Shown here piece by piece: positions 34,501-42,324 of a stretch of DNA of 64,000 nucleotides. The translations under genes and the position numbers were made by a program. Location of the stretch: assembly GCF_022429645.1 (NCBI RefSeq), contig NZ_CP092480.1, forward strand, positions 2,400,501 through 2,464,500. The letters run 5' to 3'. The stretch's first letter is position 1. Each line of letters starts with the position of its first letter. The notes under the pieces are model-generated. The model saw nothing but the letters and a program-made list of their open reading frames with translations, made no database searches and was not told the DNA's origin. The stretch is from Lutibacter sp. A80 (GTDB lineage: Bacteria > Bacteroidota > Bacteroidia > Flavobacteriales > Flavobacteriaceae).

Positions 34501-36450
34501 TTGAGTCCATACTCCAGTCTCTCCAGTACCTAATGGATTTCCAGGCAATTGATACACACCAGCACAGGCATTATTTGAAAAGGGTACAAATGTAAAAGGT
34601 GGTGGTGCTATTGATACTGTTAATTGCATATCATCTACAGAATCAACTCCTCCATCACCAGCTTCAATATGCCATCTAAAAATATATACACCATTAATAA
34701 GTCCATTAACTGTAGGATTATAAACATTTTTAATACCACCAACAAAATTTGCTGTATTTGGACCAGATACTTGAGACCAATACCCCGTATTTGGTTCTGG
34801 TTGGTTCCCCGAAAGAATCGCATCTGTATCTCCACAAGACAATGCTACATCTGTTCCTGCATTGGTACCAACTCTATAGATATTACCTTCTGAATAATCT
34901 CTTGAAACTATAATATTAATTTCATCTGAAACTGAGCCACAATTAGTTCTAATATCACCATCAGTATCTCTTAACACTCTTATAGTATAAGTTCCTATTT
35001 CCGTTAAACCAGAAAAGTTGAAATTATAAGGACCTGTACCTGATACACTTAAATTTAAGTCACCAATACCTATCCCCGCTGGTGCACTAATTAACTCATA
35101 ATCAAAATCGTTACCCCCTGAAAATATTATTGGAATAGAACCAGAAGTAGCTTCAGGAGCTAAAATTTCATTTATTACACCTCCGTTTAATTCTATTGAA
35201 GATGCAGGAGCTATGTGACTTATTGTAAACGTTTCAGTAGAACTACATATTTCATCAGTTCCTAATGATAATGGAGGACCTAAATCTGGCCCTGTTATAG
35301 TATATGTAAATGTATAAGAATCACCAATACTAGTTGCTGGAAAAGTAACTAAAGTAGTAGCACTTGTACTTGAAACGATATTAACCCCAGAAGGTGATCC
35401 AACAACTTGCCACTCAGCAGTTTCACCAGCATATAAAGGTGTATTTGCCTCTAAAACAGCAGACGAAACAGATGAACAAAAAACTTGATTTGTATTAATC
35501 CCTACAGCATCTGTAACATCTTGAGTTGCAGCAGGCACAGTAATTTTTACAGTATCAGTTCCTGAAGCACAAGGCCCAGAAACAGTCCAACGCATTATAT
35601 ATTCTCCTTCTACTAAGTTTGATAATGAACTTTCATTATTATTAATATCTCCAATAGTAGGTGTTGAAGGACCTGAAACAAAAGACCAAACTCCAATTTG
35701 CCCACCAGTTCCGTTTCCACCTATTGAAGCATCAAGATTTGTACTTTGAGTTACTGAATAACATTCACTAATATCTTGGTCTGCACCTGCATCTACAGGT
35801 ATTTCTCCACCATAATTTGTAACCTCAACAGTATCGCTTGAGCTACAACTATCGCTGCTTATTGTCCAACGTAAAACCGAAACACCTACAGAAGTATCTG
35901 GAAGTGTTAATGTTGCATTTGGATTATTTAAATCTGAAATACTTATCTCAACAGGTGGTCCTGATTCTACTGTCCATGTACCAATTTCTCCGGCTCCAGT
36001 ATCTGCAGGATTAGCACTTAATTGATAACTACCAGGACAACCTTCAATTGCAGAACCAGCATCAGCTATAGTATTTGAATTAACTGTAAACGTTACTTCC
36101 TGAAAAGTTGTAGAAGAATCCGAACATATAGATGTTAATCTAAACGAGTAAACATTACCTCCAGTTATCCCTAAAACATTTGTTACCGGACTACTTGGAT
36201 CAACAATTACTACTGGAGGTCCATCAACTTGTTCCCAATTAGAGGATGCCGTATTACCGGAACTAACAACTCCCTGTAATGTTAAGGTTTCAGATTCGCA
36301 AATTGTTAAATCTAAACCAGCATTTACAGTACATATTTGCGCATACAACGAATTAGTTGCAACAATGGTACTCAAAAACAACACAAAGGTTAAAAGTGTT
36401 TTTTTGAAGTTTAAGCCAGATTTTTTTTTGACAACGTAATTTTTTTCCAT
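31597..36450 (-). CDS. Giant PKD-like/DUF11 adhesin, N-terminal part (1617 aa before a premature TAG)
   Basis: Starts MEKNYVVKKKSG, with a hydrophobic core at about residues 17-33 and cleavage near LYAQ. Residues about 40-1440 hold about 15 PKD/Ig-like units of about 95 residues, most with an NAGxDQxxC opening, a W(T/S)xxSGP centre and a GxYxFxWTVSN close. A first DUF11 unit starts near residue 1442 and a second is cut by the TAG. The whole gene, counting the TAG as a residue, has 4213 codons before its natural stop at 23809. The N-terminal fragment alone lacks the T9SS sorting domain. It is the first gene of the minus-strand adhesin, porP, ompA group. The role as a cell-surface adhesin or gliding-type filament is inferred from architecture and the type B CTD downstream. 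Confidence 0.88.
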   Translation of the reverse strand: MEKNYVVKKKSGLNFKKTLLTFVLFLSTIVATNSLYAQICTVNAGLDLTICESETLTLQGVVSSGNTASSNWEQVDGPPVVIVDPSSPVTNVLGITGGNVYSFRLTSICSDSSTTFQEVTFTVNSNTIADAGSAIEGCPGSYQLSANPADTGAGEIGTWTVESGPPVEISISDLNNPNATLTLPDTSVGVSVLRWTISSDSCSSSDTVEVTNYGGEIPVDAGADQDISECYSVTQSTNLDASIGGNGTGGQIGVWSFVSGPSTPTIGDINNNESSLSNLVEGEYIMRWTVSGPCASGTDTVKITVPAATQDVTDAVGINTNQVFCSSVSSAVLEANTPLYAGETAEWQVVGSPSGVNIVSSTSATTLVTFPATSIGDSYTFTYTITGPDLGPPLSLGTDEICSSTETFTISHIAPASSIELNGGVINEILAPEATSGSIPIIFSGGNDFDYELISAPAGIGIGDLNLSVSGTGPYNFNFSGLTEIGTYTIRVLRDTDGDIRTNCGSVSDEINIIVSRDYSEGNIYRVGTNAGTDVALSCGDTDAILSGNQPEPNTGYWSQVSGPNTANFVGGIKNVYNPTVNGLINGVYIFRWHIEAGDGGVDSVDDMQLTVSIAPPPFTFVPFSNNACAGVYQLPGNPLGTGETGVWTQTSGPTAGVSFVDATEPDTYVIGLEPSVDATHVDGPYQFTWTVVGTNPACGTASSSVEIITSNFTASLPDAGDDQCYDASVTSYDLIAAPLEAGSTGEWTQISGPTVSELPSASETVTISSELSPGVYEFLWTVSNTACDDKSDSVTITIADLPATFYAGDDQVVCADTSGNSVILGINADALPNGLTGTWNQLSGDSSWTYGNSTNENDINAQLDGLAPGNYEFEYVVTNGCGSSVVSEPMKFTVGLPAEIATTAAIADVCNDTTTILTGNAPVEPGNIGSWSVVSGPNTPNFDINDPTSAVTGLMSGSYTFRWTISNGGICPPSSADVSFNVVATAVAGVDQDLCNATSVLLQGNEGGGVPVEWVLTSVNAVPNGAVIASTNVTNYTIVPGDTYVFTYTIDKGGSCESSDSITVTTTAPPTIEPIAGPNQEICLGDTNSVTMAANNVAPDTGTWTLASGPTIPVEIGSTTENETFTNLIEGVYVFEWNSSTSGNCPSIKDEVVVRVYAEPSDPNIITVNGSSSCQLFTELEATAPAFGIGVWELNEATPHVPAGYTPGDIVIDSPNSPTTGLTIADPDNLQDGSYTFTWTVSNEICTAKTASVTIIFSGNPPAPANAGLDQELCKTNITPVLSTGLNADPINGSDVGLWSVESQPLGSGTVSFSDSGVINPTVSGLEEGVYEFKWTVSNPGGECSLEDFVLVTVTQAEANTNAGPDQFLEETTVVTMNATTPNSGIGTWTFIGGPSIPNILEVNNPNTIIASTEPGTYEFEWTVDNSPCATTSDTVFITIYPEVDLNLSKSIINPTSSPYFVGDMLTYQIEIRNQTSVYEATDVSVKDKLPSGFSIVPGSISDGGTYNAGANELNWSGLSISGGATKLLTYNIIIETTGSHTNYAEISGSDNIDPDSTPGNDSINEDDDASVTIGGNPLVNISLEKTINNPTPYIGEDVIFTLTVSNSGPNDATGV

Positions 36451-37073
36451 ATAAATTGTTTTTTTGACTTTCTAAACATTTAAAATGTAATTTTAAATGT
36501 TTAGGTTTTATTTATAAATTCACTTATCCTCCTACACAACATTACATGCAATACAGAAAGTTGTATTTATTTTAATTTTAACTAATATATAACTTTATTC
36601 CTTAATTTCTATAATCAAATATTAAATTACAATTAAATATATATCAACACTTTAACAGATTAGTTGTTTAAAATTTAATATAACTCAATATAATTTAACT
36701 AAACGACAAATAAAATGAAAAAAAATATCACCCACATAAACCTTATTCATTAATTAATAAAATACATATTATCTTAAATAAAGAACTTGAAAACTAACAT
36801 GAACAGCTACTTTTATTAAATTAAAATAAGACTTCAAATTTTTGACACTTAAAAAATTAAATAGTCACTAATAAAATTAACTATATTTTTAAATAATTAA
36901 ACGCAATATGCGCTATAAAATATAACTATAGAAAACATATTAATATTGAAATATTCTATAAAAAAACAACCATATAAAATTCATTTAAAAGCATTTTAAG
37001 AATCGTTAATACTAAAATATGTTTTAAATTTAAAACCTTCTTAAAGCTTATTAAAATAACGTATGTAAAAAAA
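36451..37073. other. 623-bp AT-rich intergenic region upstream of the DUF11 adhesin
   Basis: No ORF or RNA gene recognised. It contains an inverted repeat with 14-bp arms at 36472-36504 in the adhesin leader and a 16-bp palindrome GTTTTAAATTTAAAAC at 37021-37036 downstream of the serine hydrolase gene, which might be a weak terminator. I found no convincing TAnnTTTG promoter for the adhesin on the minus strand. The length is unusual for this gene-dense window and suggests room for regulation. Confidence 0.5.
36472..36504 (-). promoter_or_regulatory. Inverted repeat in the leader of the giant DUF11 adhesin gene
   Basis: CTAAACATTTAAAA (36472-36485), a 5-nt spacer, then TTTTAAATGTTTAG (36491-36504) is a perfect 14-bp inverted repeat 21 nt upstream of the start codon. 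It could be an operator or a leader hairpin. Its core TAAACATTTA also occurs 34 nt upstream of the other giant gene (20879-20888). With such AT-rich sequence, function is uncertain. Confidence 0.4.
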
Positions 37074-38411
37074 CTATTGAATAGCTCCTAAAATTTCACT
37101 TAAAAAAGTATCTAAATTAAAATCTGGATGCTCAGTCAAACCAAACTTAACAACAACAACATCTTTTGAAGGGATTATAAACACATGCTGCCCTTGATAC
37201 CCGTTACAAGAAAATAAATCTTTTGGCACATTTGGATATACACCACCTGCATTTAACCAAAATTGAGCACCATATTCCCCGTTTGAAGTATTTGTAGGTG
37301 TTTTTGTATAGTCGACCCAACTTTTATTTAAAATTTGTTCACCATTCCAGTTTCCTTCATTTAAATATAAGAGTCCAAATTTTGCCCAATCGCGCGCAGT
37401 AGCCCAACCATAGGAAGATGCAATATAATTTCCTGAAATATCGGTTTCAATTACCATAGAATTCATTCCAATTTTATCTATTAGTTCTGTATACCAGAAA
37501 TCTAAATATTCTTGGTGTGTTTTAAACTGATTTCTAATAAATCCAGAAAGTAAATTTGTAGTTCCAGAAGAATAATTCCAACTTTCGTTAGGTTTACTTA
37601 TTAAAGGTTTTTCAAGTTGTATTTTAGTCATATCTTCAGCTAAAAACAACATTTTTGTAACATCTGAAATAGTATTATAATCTTCAACCCACTCCAAACC
37701 ACTATTCATTTGCAATAAATTATTTAACGAAATTTTTGAACGTTCATCATTTTCCCATTCCGGAAATAAATTGGTAGCATTTACATTAATTTTTCCTTGT
37801 TTTTCCAAAATACCTAAAACAGCACTTGCAATACTTTTTGTCATAGACCAACCCAATAATTTTGATTCATTTGTAAATCCTGGAGCATATTTTTCGGCAA
37901 TTATTTGATTTTTATAAACAACAACAACAGCTCGTGTTCTTTCAATAGTATCTCCTGGTTTATCGAAAGCATTAGCTACCGCGGTATTTAAAGCAGCATA
38001 ATTTACCGCACTAAATAAAGTATCTTTTTGAGATAAATTTCCATAAGGATACGGTTTATTTATGGTTATACTTTTTCTATTTGGCTTAAATTTCACATTT
38101 TCATCACCATTAGGAAGCAAAACACAACCAATACCTTCTTTATAAATTGCCTTTCTTGGTTTTAACCCAAATACTGTAGAAGTAACAGATTTTTCTTTAG
38201 CATCAATAACATTTTTCGCTAAATTTATTGGACTAAACCCATTATCTCCAGCCTCAATAGAGACAATATCTCTATCAGCTTCAAACGTACAAGAACACAC
38301 ACTTTTAGCTGAAAACCCAGTAATTATATTTAATCTCGGGTAATTATAAACTACAATTCCTACAATAACAGCCAACAAAAGAATCAGGCCTAATTTCAGT
38401 ATTTTTTTCAT
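37074..38411 (-). CDS. Serine hydrolase, beta-lactamase (class C)/DD-peptidase family, membrane-anchored
   Basis: 445 aa with an N-terminal hydrophobic segment (residues about 5-23), so it is probably anchored in or exported across the inner membrane. The catalytic SxxK motif is S189-M-T-K192 in GWSMTKSIASAVLG. The YxS motif is the NYSSGTTNLLSG segment near residue 280, and the C-terminal VFIIPSKDVVVVKFG stands where the HxG/KTG strand lies in this family. Relatives include esterases, 6-aminohexanoate-dimer hydrolases and peptidases; the substrate cannot be told from sequence. It is divergent from the tetR efflux operon with 103 bp between starts, so it may be co-regulated, but no promoter on its side was clear. 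Confidence 0.85.
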   Translation of the reverse strand: MKKILKLGLILLLAVIVGIVVYNYPRLNIITGFSAKSVCSCTFEADRDIVSIEAGDNGFSPINLAKNVIDAKEKSVTSTVFGLKPRKAIYKEGIGCVLLPNGDENVKFKPNRKSITINKPYPYGNLSQKDTLFSAVNYAALNTAVANAFDKPGDTIERTRAVVVVYKNQIIAEKYAPGFTNESKLLGWSMTKSIASAVLGILEKQGKINVNATNLFPEWENDERSKISLNNLLQMNSGLEWVEDYNTISDVTKMLFLAEDMTKIQLEKPLISKPNESWNYSSGTTNLLSGFIRNQFKTHQEYLDFWYTELIDKIGMNSMVIETDISGNYIASSYGWATARDWAKFGLLYLNEGNWNGEQILNKSWVDYTKTPTNTSNGEYGAQFWLNAGGVYPNVPKDLFSCNGYQGQHVFIIPSKDVVVVKFGLTEHPDFNLDTFLSEILGAIQ

Positions 38412-38449
38412 TTGACAAGTTTAAAATTTAAATCTAAAATACTATTTAT

Positions 38450-38480
38450 TTTGTCAACTGAATAAAAGATTATAAATTTG
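38450..38480 (+). promoter_or_regulatory. Bacteroidota-type promoter of the tetR efflux operon
   Basis: TTTG at 38450-38453 and TAAATTTG at 38473-38480 are separated by 19 bp, an exact match to the -33/-7 consensus (TTTG, TAnnTTTG). The expected transcript start is near 38487, inside the operator, giving a leader of about 28 nt. Confidence 0.75.
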
Positions 38481-38481
38481 C

Positions 38482-38495
38482 TAACCATTTGGTTA
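38482..38495. promoter_or_regulatory. Putative TetR-family operator
   Basis: TAACCATTTGGTTA is a perfect inverted repeat (TAACCA, TT, TGGTTA) placed two bases after the -7 element and 20 bp before the tetR start. A site covering the transcript start fits autorepression by the first gene of the operon. Confidence 0.65.
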
Positions 38496-38514
38496 AACTA
38501 TACAGTTAATATTA

Positions 38515-39129
38515 ATGAAAAAAGAAAAAAATATCACAACCGAAACATCGATACTAAACGCAGCAAAAAGTATTTTTGAACGCAAAGGAATGGACGGCGC
38601 ACGTATGCAAGAAATTGCAGATGCAGCAGGTATAAACAAAGCACTATTACATTATTATTACCGAAACAAACAATTGCTTTTTGAAGCCGTTTTTAAAAGC
38701 GCATTTTTAAAATTAGCACCGCAATTAAACGAAGTATTAAATAGCGACGCAAGTTTAAATGATAAAATAAAAGGATTTACAAAGAACTACATTTCTTTTA
38801 TAATCAATCATCCATACCTTCCTAATTTTATAATAAATGAATTAAACAGAAGTCCAGAATTTGTTCAAAAATTTATTTCAGAAAAACATTTTCCTAATAT
38901 TCAAAAATTCAAACAACAGGTTACAGAAAATGTAAATGATGGAAAAATAAGACCCATTAAAGCCGAACAACTTTTTATAAATATTATGGCTTTAAATATT
39001 TTTCCGTTTGTTGCAGCTCCTCTACTAAAAGGCTTTTTATCTATAGACAATAACGATGACTATAGGCAACTTATGGAAGAACGAACTACCGAAGTTTCTA
39101 ATTTTATAATTAATGCTTTAAAAGTTTAA
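38515..39129 (+). CDS. TetR/AcrR family transcriptional regulator (CecR-like position)
   Basis: 204 aa. Residues about 10-55 form the TetR N-terminal DNA-binding domain: ILNAAKSIFERKGMDGARMQEIADAAG, then the recognition part INKALLHYYYRNKQLLFEAVF. The rest is a helical ligand-binding and dimer domain. It is the first gene of an efflux operon, 4 nt before the outer-membrane factor gene, and its promoter carries a perfect palindrome, so it most likely represses itself and the transporter until an effector binds. The arrangement recalls CecR upstream of ybhGFSR in enterobacteria, although here it is in the same transcript as a tolC-like gene. The effector is unknown. Confidence 0.9.
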   Translation: MKKEKNITTETSILNAAKSIFERKGMDGARMQEIADAAGINKALLHYYYRNKQLLFEAVFKSAFLKLAPQLNEVLNSDASLNDKIKGFTKNYISFIINHPYLPNFIINELNRSPEFVQKFISEKHFPNIQKFKQQVTENVNDGKIRPIKAEQLFINIMALNIFPFVAAPLLKGFLSIDNNDDYRQLMEERTTEVSNFIINALKV

Positions 39130-39133
39130 AAAA

Positions 39134-40390
39134 ATGAAAAAAACACTTTTTTTACTCATCCTATTCTTTTCTCAAATACTATTTTCTCAAGAAAAATTAA
39201 ACTTAGAAACCTGTTATTTTTTATTGAATAAGAATTATCCTTTAGCAAAACAAAAAGACATATTTGCTAAACAAAACAATATAGATTTAGCGGCAATTGC
39301 AACTAAAAAATTACCAAAATTGGAGTTATCGGCACAAACAACATATCAGTCTGACGTAACAAAAATGCCGATTTCAATACCGAATATAACAGTTGAACCT
39401 CCAAACAAAGATCAATACAAAGCAACGCTTTCAATAAATCAGCTAATTTATAATGGTGGCCAAATAGACGCGACAAAAAAAGTAAGTGAAGCTACTTTAA
39501 AAGAACAACAAAAAAATGTTGAAGTAAATTTATACCAACTTAAAAATAACGTAAACGCATACTATTTTTCAATACTGCTTTTTAATGAAAAAATTGAATT
39601 GTTACACGCTAAAAAAAAGCTTTTAGAAAGCAAATTAACAGAGGTTAAAGCAGGAATTGAATTTGGAGCATTATTACCAACTTCAGATAGTGTTATTGAA
39701 GCTGAAATATTAAAAATTAAACAGCAACTAGATGAGATAACATCAAATAAAAATAGTTTAATTATATCTTTAGCACAGCTAATTGGCACTGAAATACCAA
39801 CAACAATTGAACTTGAAACACCCCTAATTACAACAACTTTTAATACAGAACTAAATAGACCAGAATTAACACTTTTTCAACTTCAAAAAGAAAAAATTGA
39901 ATCTTCAGAAAGCTTACTTTCAAAGCAAAACTCACCAATGTTATTTGGCTTTGCAACTGGCGGCTACGGAAATCCAGGTTTAAATATGCTCGACAATTCA
40001 TTTCAAACTTTTTATCAAGTAGGTATTAAATTAAATTGGAATGTTTTTGATTGGAATGCCTCAAAAAAACAACAAAAATCGTTATTGATAAACAAAGAAA
40101 TTGTTGAAAATAAAAAACAGGTTTTTGAATTAAATACAACCATACAACTACAGCAAAAACAAACAGACATTAACAAACTTTCTAATCTTATAAAATCGGA
40201 CAAAGAAATTATTGAATTACGAAAAAAGGTATTAAAATCGGCTGCATCGCAACTTAAAAACGGTGTTATAACAGCTTCATCATACATTACGGAAGTCACC
40301 AATTTATTTGAAGCAGAAAACAACTTACAAACTCATAAAATTGAAATGCTTTTAGAAAAAGCAAACTACAACACTTTAAAAGGAAATTAA
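39134..40390 (+). CDS. TolC-family outer membrane efflux protein
   Basis: 418 aa. Sec signal peptide MKKTLFLLILFFSQILFSQ. The body has two OEP repeats of long amphipathic helices (residues about 25-210 and 240-415), with KLPKLELSAQTTYQSDV near the start of the first beta-barrel part and VGIKLNWNVFDW in the second. These proteins form the trimeric exit duct of tripartite efflux pumps. The next gene, 2 nt away, is the periplasmic adaptor, followed by ABC-type ATPases and permeases, so the duct probably serves an ABC exporter and not an RND pump. Confidence 0.9.
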   Translation: MKKTLFLLILFFSQILFSQEKLNLETCYFLLNKNYPLAKQKDIFAKQNNIDLAAIATKKLPKLELSAQTTYQSDVTKMPISIPNITVEPPNKDQYKATLSINQLIYNGGQIDATKKVSEATLKEQQKNVEVNLYQLKNNVNAYYFSILLFNEKIELLHAKKKLLESKLTEVKAGIEFGALLPTSDSVIEAEILKIKQQLDEITSNKNSLIISLAQLIGTEIPTTIELETPLITTTFNTELNRPELTLFQLQKEKIESSESLLSKQNSPMLFGFATGGYGNPGLNMLDNSFQTFYQVGIKLNWNVFDWNASKKQQKSLLINKEIVENKKQVFELNTTIQLQQKQTDINKLSNLIKSDKEIIELRKKVLKSAASQLKNGVITASSYITEVTNLFEAENNLQTHKIEMLLEKANYNTLKGN

Positions 40391-40392
40391 TT

Positions 40393-41280
40393 ATGAATAA
40401 TTACAAAATACTACTCTTAATTTTAGCCGTAACAAGCAGCTTACTGTCTTGCAATAATAACGATAGAGCAGATGGTTACGGTAATTTTGAAGCCACAGAA
40501 ATTACAATTTCAGCTGAAAATAATGGAAAACTATTACACTTTGAAATTGAAGAAGGCGCAACTCTAAAAAAAGGAGATTTTATTGGTTATATAGATACCA
40601 TATCTTTAGCTTTAAAAAAACAACAATTACTTATTTCTAAAGAAATTGTGTATTCAAAATCCAAAGGAGTTTTATCTCAAATAAACGTGTTAAATGCCGA
40701 ATTAAAAACGGCTAAAATCTCAAAAAACAGAATCGAAAACCTACTTAAAGAAAATGCCGCAACAAAACAACAATTAGATGCCATAGATGGTAAAATTGAT
40801 GTTTTAAATCAACAAATAAGAAGTATAGAAATCCAAAATGCACCAATAGTTAACGAATTAAAAAGTTTAGATATTCAATTAGAACAAATCCAAGATCAAC
40901 TTAAAAAAAGTAACATTATAAATCCTGTTACAGGAACTGTTTTAGTAAAATATGCAGAACCAAACGAACTAGTTTCTTTTGGAAAACCACTTTATAAAAT
41001 TGCAGATTTAACCACTATGCAATTACGAGTTTATGTTAGTGAAACTCAATTGTCAAACATTAAAATAGGACAAGAAGTAACCATAAAAATTGACGAAGGA
41101 GACACCATGGAAAATTATACAGGATCAATTTCATGGATTGCTTCCGAAGCAGAATTTACACCTAAAATAATACAAACAAAAGATGAACGTGTAAACCTTG
41201 TTTATGCAGTAAAAATTAATGTTAAAAACAATGGTAGTTTAAAAATTGGAATGCCAGCTGAAATGTGGATTTCAGAATAA
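40393..41280 (+). CDS. HlyD/YbhG-like periplasmic adaptor lipoprotein
   Basis: 295 aa. An N-terminal lipobox (LLSC, Cys20) suggests a lipid-anchored adaptor. Residues about 35-65 are the first half of a biotinyl-lipoyl-like fold (GYGNFEATEITISAENNGKLLHFEI), residues about 75-175 are a coiled-coil hairpin rich in K, Q and L, and then comes the second lipoyl half (NIINPVTGTVLVKYAEPNELV) with a beta-barrel and membrane-proximal domain. It bridges the ABC permeases and the TolC-like duct. The order after tetR matches YbhG of the YbhGFSR exporter family. Confidence 0.9.
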   Translation: MNNYKILLLILAVTSSLLSCNNNDRADGYGNFEATEITISAENNGKLLHFEIEEGATLKKGDFIGYIDTISLALKKQQLLISKEIVYSKSKGVLSQINVLNAELKTAKISKNRIENLLKENAATKQQLDAIDGKIDVLNQQIRSIEIQNAPIVNELKSLDIQLEQIQDQLKKSNIINPVTGTVLVKYAEPNELVSFGKPLYKIADLTTMQLRVYVSETQLSNIKIGQEVTIKIDEGDTMENYTGSISWIASEAEFTPKIIQTKDERVNLVYAVKINVKNNGSLKIGMPAEMWISE

Positions 41281-41296
41281 TTGCTTTATATTAAAA

Positions 41297-42199
41297 ATGA
41301 GTATTTCTGTAAAAAATATTAGCAAATCGTACAAAAAAGTAAATGCTTTACAAAACATTACTTTCAATATAAAAGAAGGTGAATTATTTGGGCTAATTGG
41401 ACCAGATGGAGCAGGTAAAACAACATTATTCAGAATTTTAACCACACTTTTAATTCCAAATAAAGGAAAAGCTACGGTTGCCAATTTTGACATTCTTAAA
41501 GATTACAAAAAAATTAGAAATAATGTAGGATACATGCCTGGACGGTTTTCGCTGTATCAAGATTTAACTGTTGAAGAAAATTTAGAATTTTTCGCTACAA
41601 TTTTTGGAACTACCATTCAGCAAAATTACGATTTAATAAAAGATATTTACATTCAAATTGAACCTTTTAAAACCCGAAGAGCAGGAAAACTATCTGGCGG
41701 AATGAAACAAAAATTAGCGCTTTGTTGCGCCTTAATTCATAAACCTAAAGTACTATTTTTAGATGAACCAACCACTGGTGTTGATCCTGTTTCACGAAAA
41801 GAATTTTGGGAAATGTTAAAACGTTTACAAACTAAGGGAATTACCATTTTAGTTTCTACACCTTATATGGATGAGGCCGCTTTATGCGATAGAATTGCGC
41901 TTATTCAAGACGGAAAAATCCTAGAAATTGACACACCAAAAGCTATTGTAAAACACTATCCAAATCCAATATATAATATTCGTTCCAATAATATGTATCA
42001 ATTAATAAACAGTTTAAATGAGTATAAATATAAGCACAGTGTCTATCCTTTTGGTGAATTTGTACATTATACAGATAGCAGAACAGATTTTAACCCAAAA
42101 GAAATAAAAACATATTTAGAATCTAAAAACTTTTATAATATAGAAATTGAAGAAACACAACCAACCATAGAAGATACTTTTATGGAATTGGCAAAGTAA
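41297..42199 (+). CDS. ABC transporter ATP-binding protein (YbhF N-half-like)
   Basis: 300 aa from ATG 41297 (MSISVKNISKSYKK), 16 nt after the adaptor stop. A longer frame from 41246 overlaps the adaptor gene and adds an atypical N-terminus, so I reject it. Walker A is GPDGAGKTT, the Q-loop region is YMPGRFSLYQDLTVEENL, the signature is LSGGMKQKLALCCAL, Walker B is VLFLDEPTTGVDP. The H-loop position reads TPYMDEAALCDR, with Pro where most ATPases have His. It has a C-terminal extension ending in a TIEDTFMELAK tail typical of drug/export ABC-2 ATPases. Together with the next ATPase it matches the two halves of E. coli YbhF. Confidence 0.9.
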   Translation: MSISVKNISKSYKKVNALQNITFNIKEGELFGLIGPDGAGKTTLFRILTTLLIPNKGKATVANFDILKDYKKIRNNVGYMPGRFSLYQDLTVEENLEFFATIFGTTIQQNYDLIKDIYIQIEPFKTRRAGKLSGGMKQKLALCCALIHKPKVLFLDEPTTGVDPVSRKEFWEMLKRLQTKGITILVSTPYMDEAALCDRIALIQDGKILEIDTPKAIVKHYPNPIYNIRSNNMYQLINSLNEYKYKHSVYPFGEFVHYTDSRTDFNPKEIKTYLESKNFYNIEIEETQPTIEDTFMELAK

Positions 42200-42225
42200 A
42201 TAAAGACCAATATAGAGCGAATTTA

Positions 42226-42305
42226 CGTCAACCTGAACCTGTTTAAGGTTCTCATAATAATTGAAAAACTATATAGTGAGATTCTGAAACAAATTTAGAA
42301 TGACG
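42226..42305. repeat. REP-like inverted repeat between the two ATPase genes
   Basis: Two 29-nt arms (42226-42254, starting CGTCAACCTGAACCTGTTT, and 42277-42305, ending AATTTAGAATGACG) are imperfect reverse complements around a 22-nt centre. The sequence belongs to the CGTCA..CTGAACTTGTTTCAG..CTCA type of intergenic repeat seen in flavobacteria. It fills the only sizeable gap in the operon and might fold into an mRNA hairpin. Confidence 0.7.
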
Positions 42306-42324
42306 AGTTTAATAATGAAGAAAA

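Noticed and set aside
41246-41296. Upstream start for the first ABC ATPase
   Set aside because: It overlaps the adaptor gene by 35 nt and adds an atypical Cys-rich N-terminus; ATG 41297 gives the standard ATPase start.
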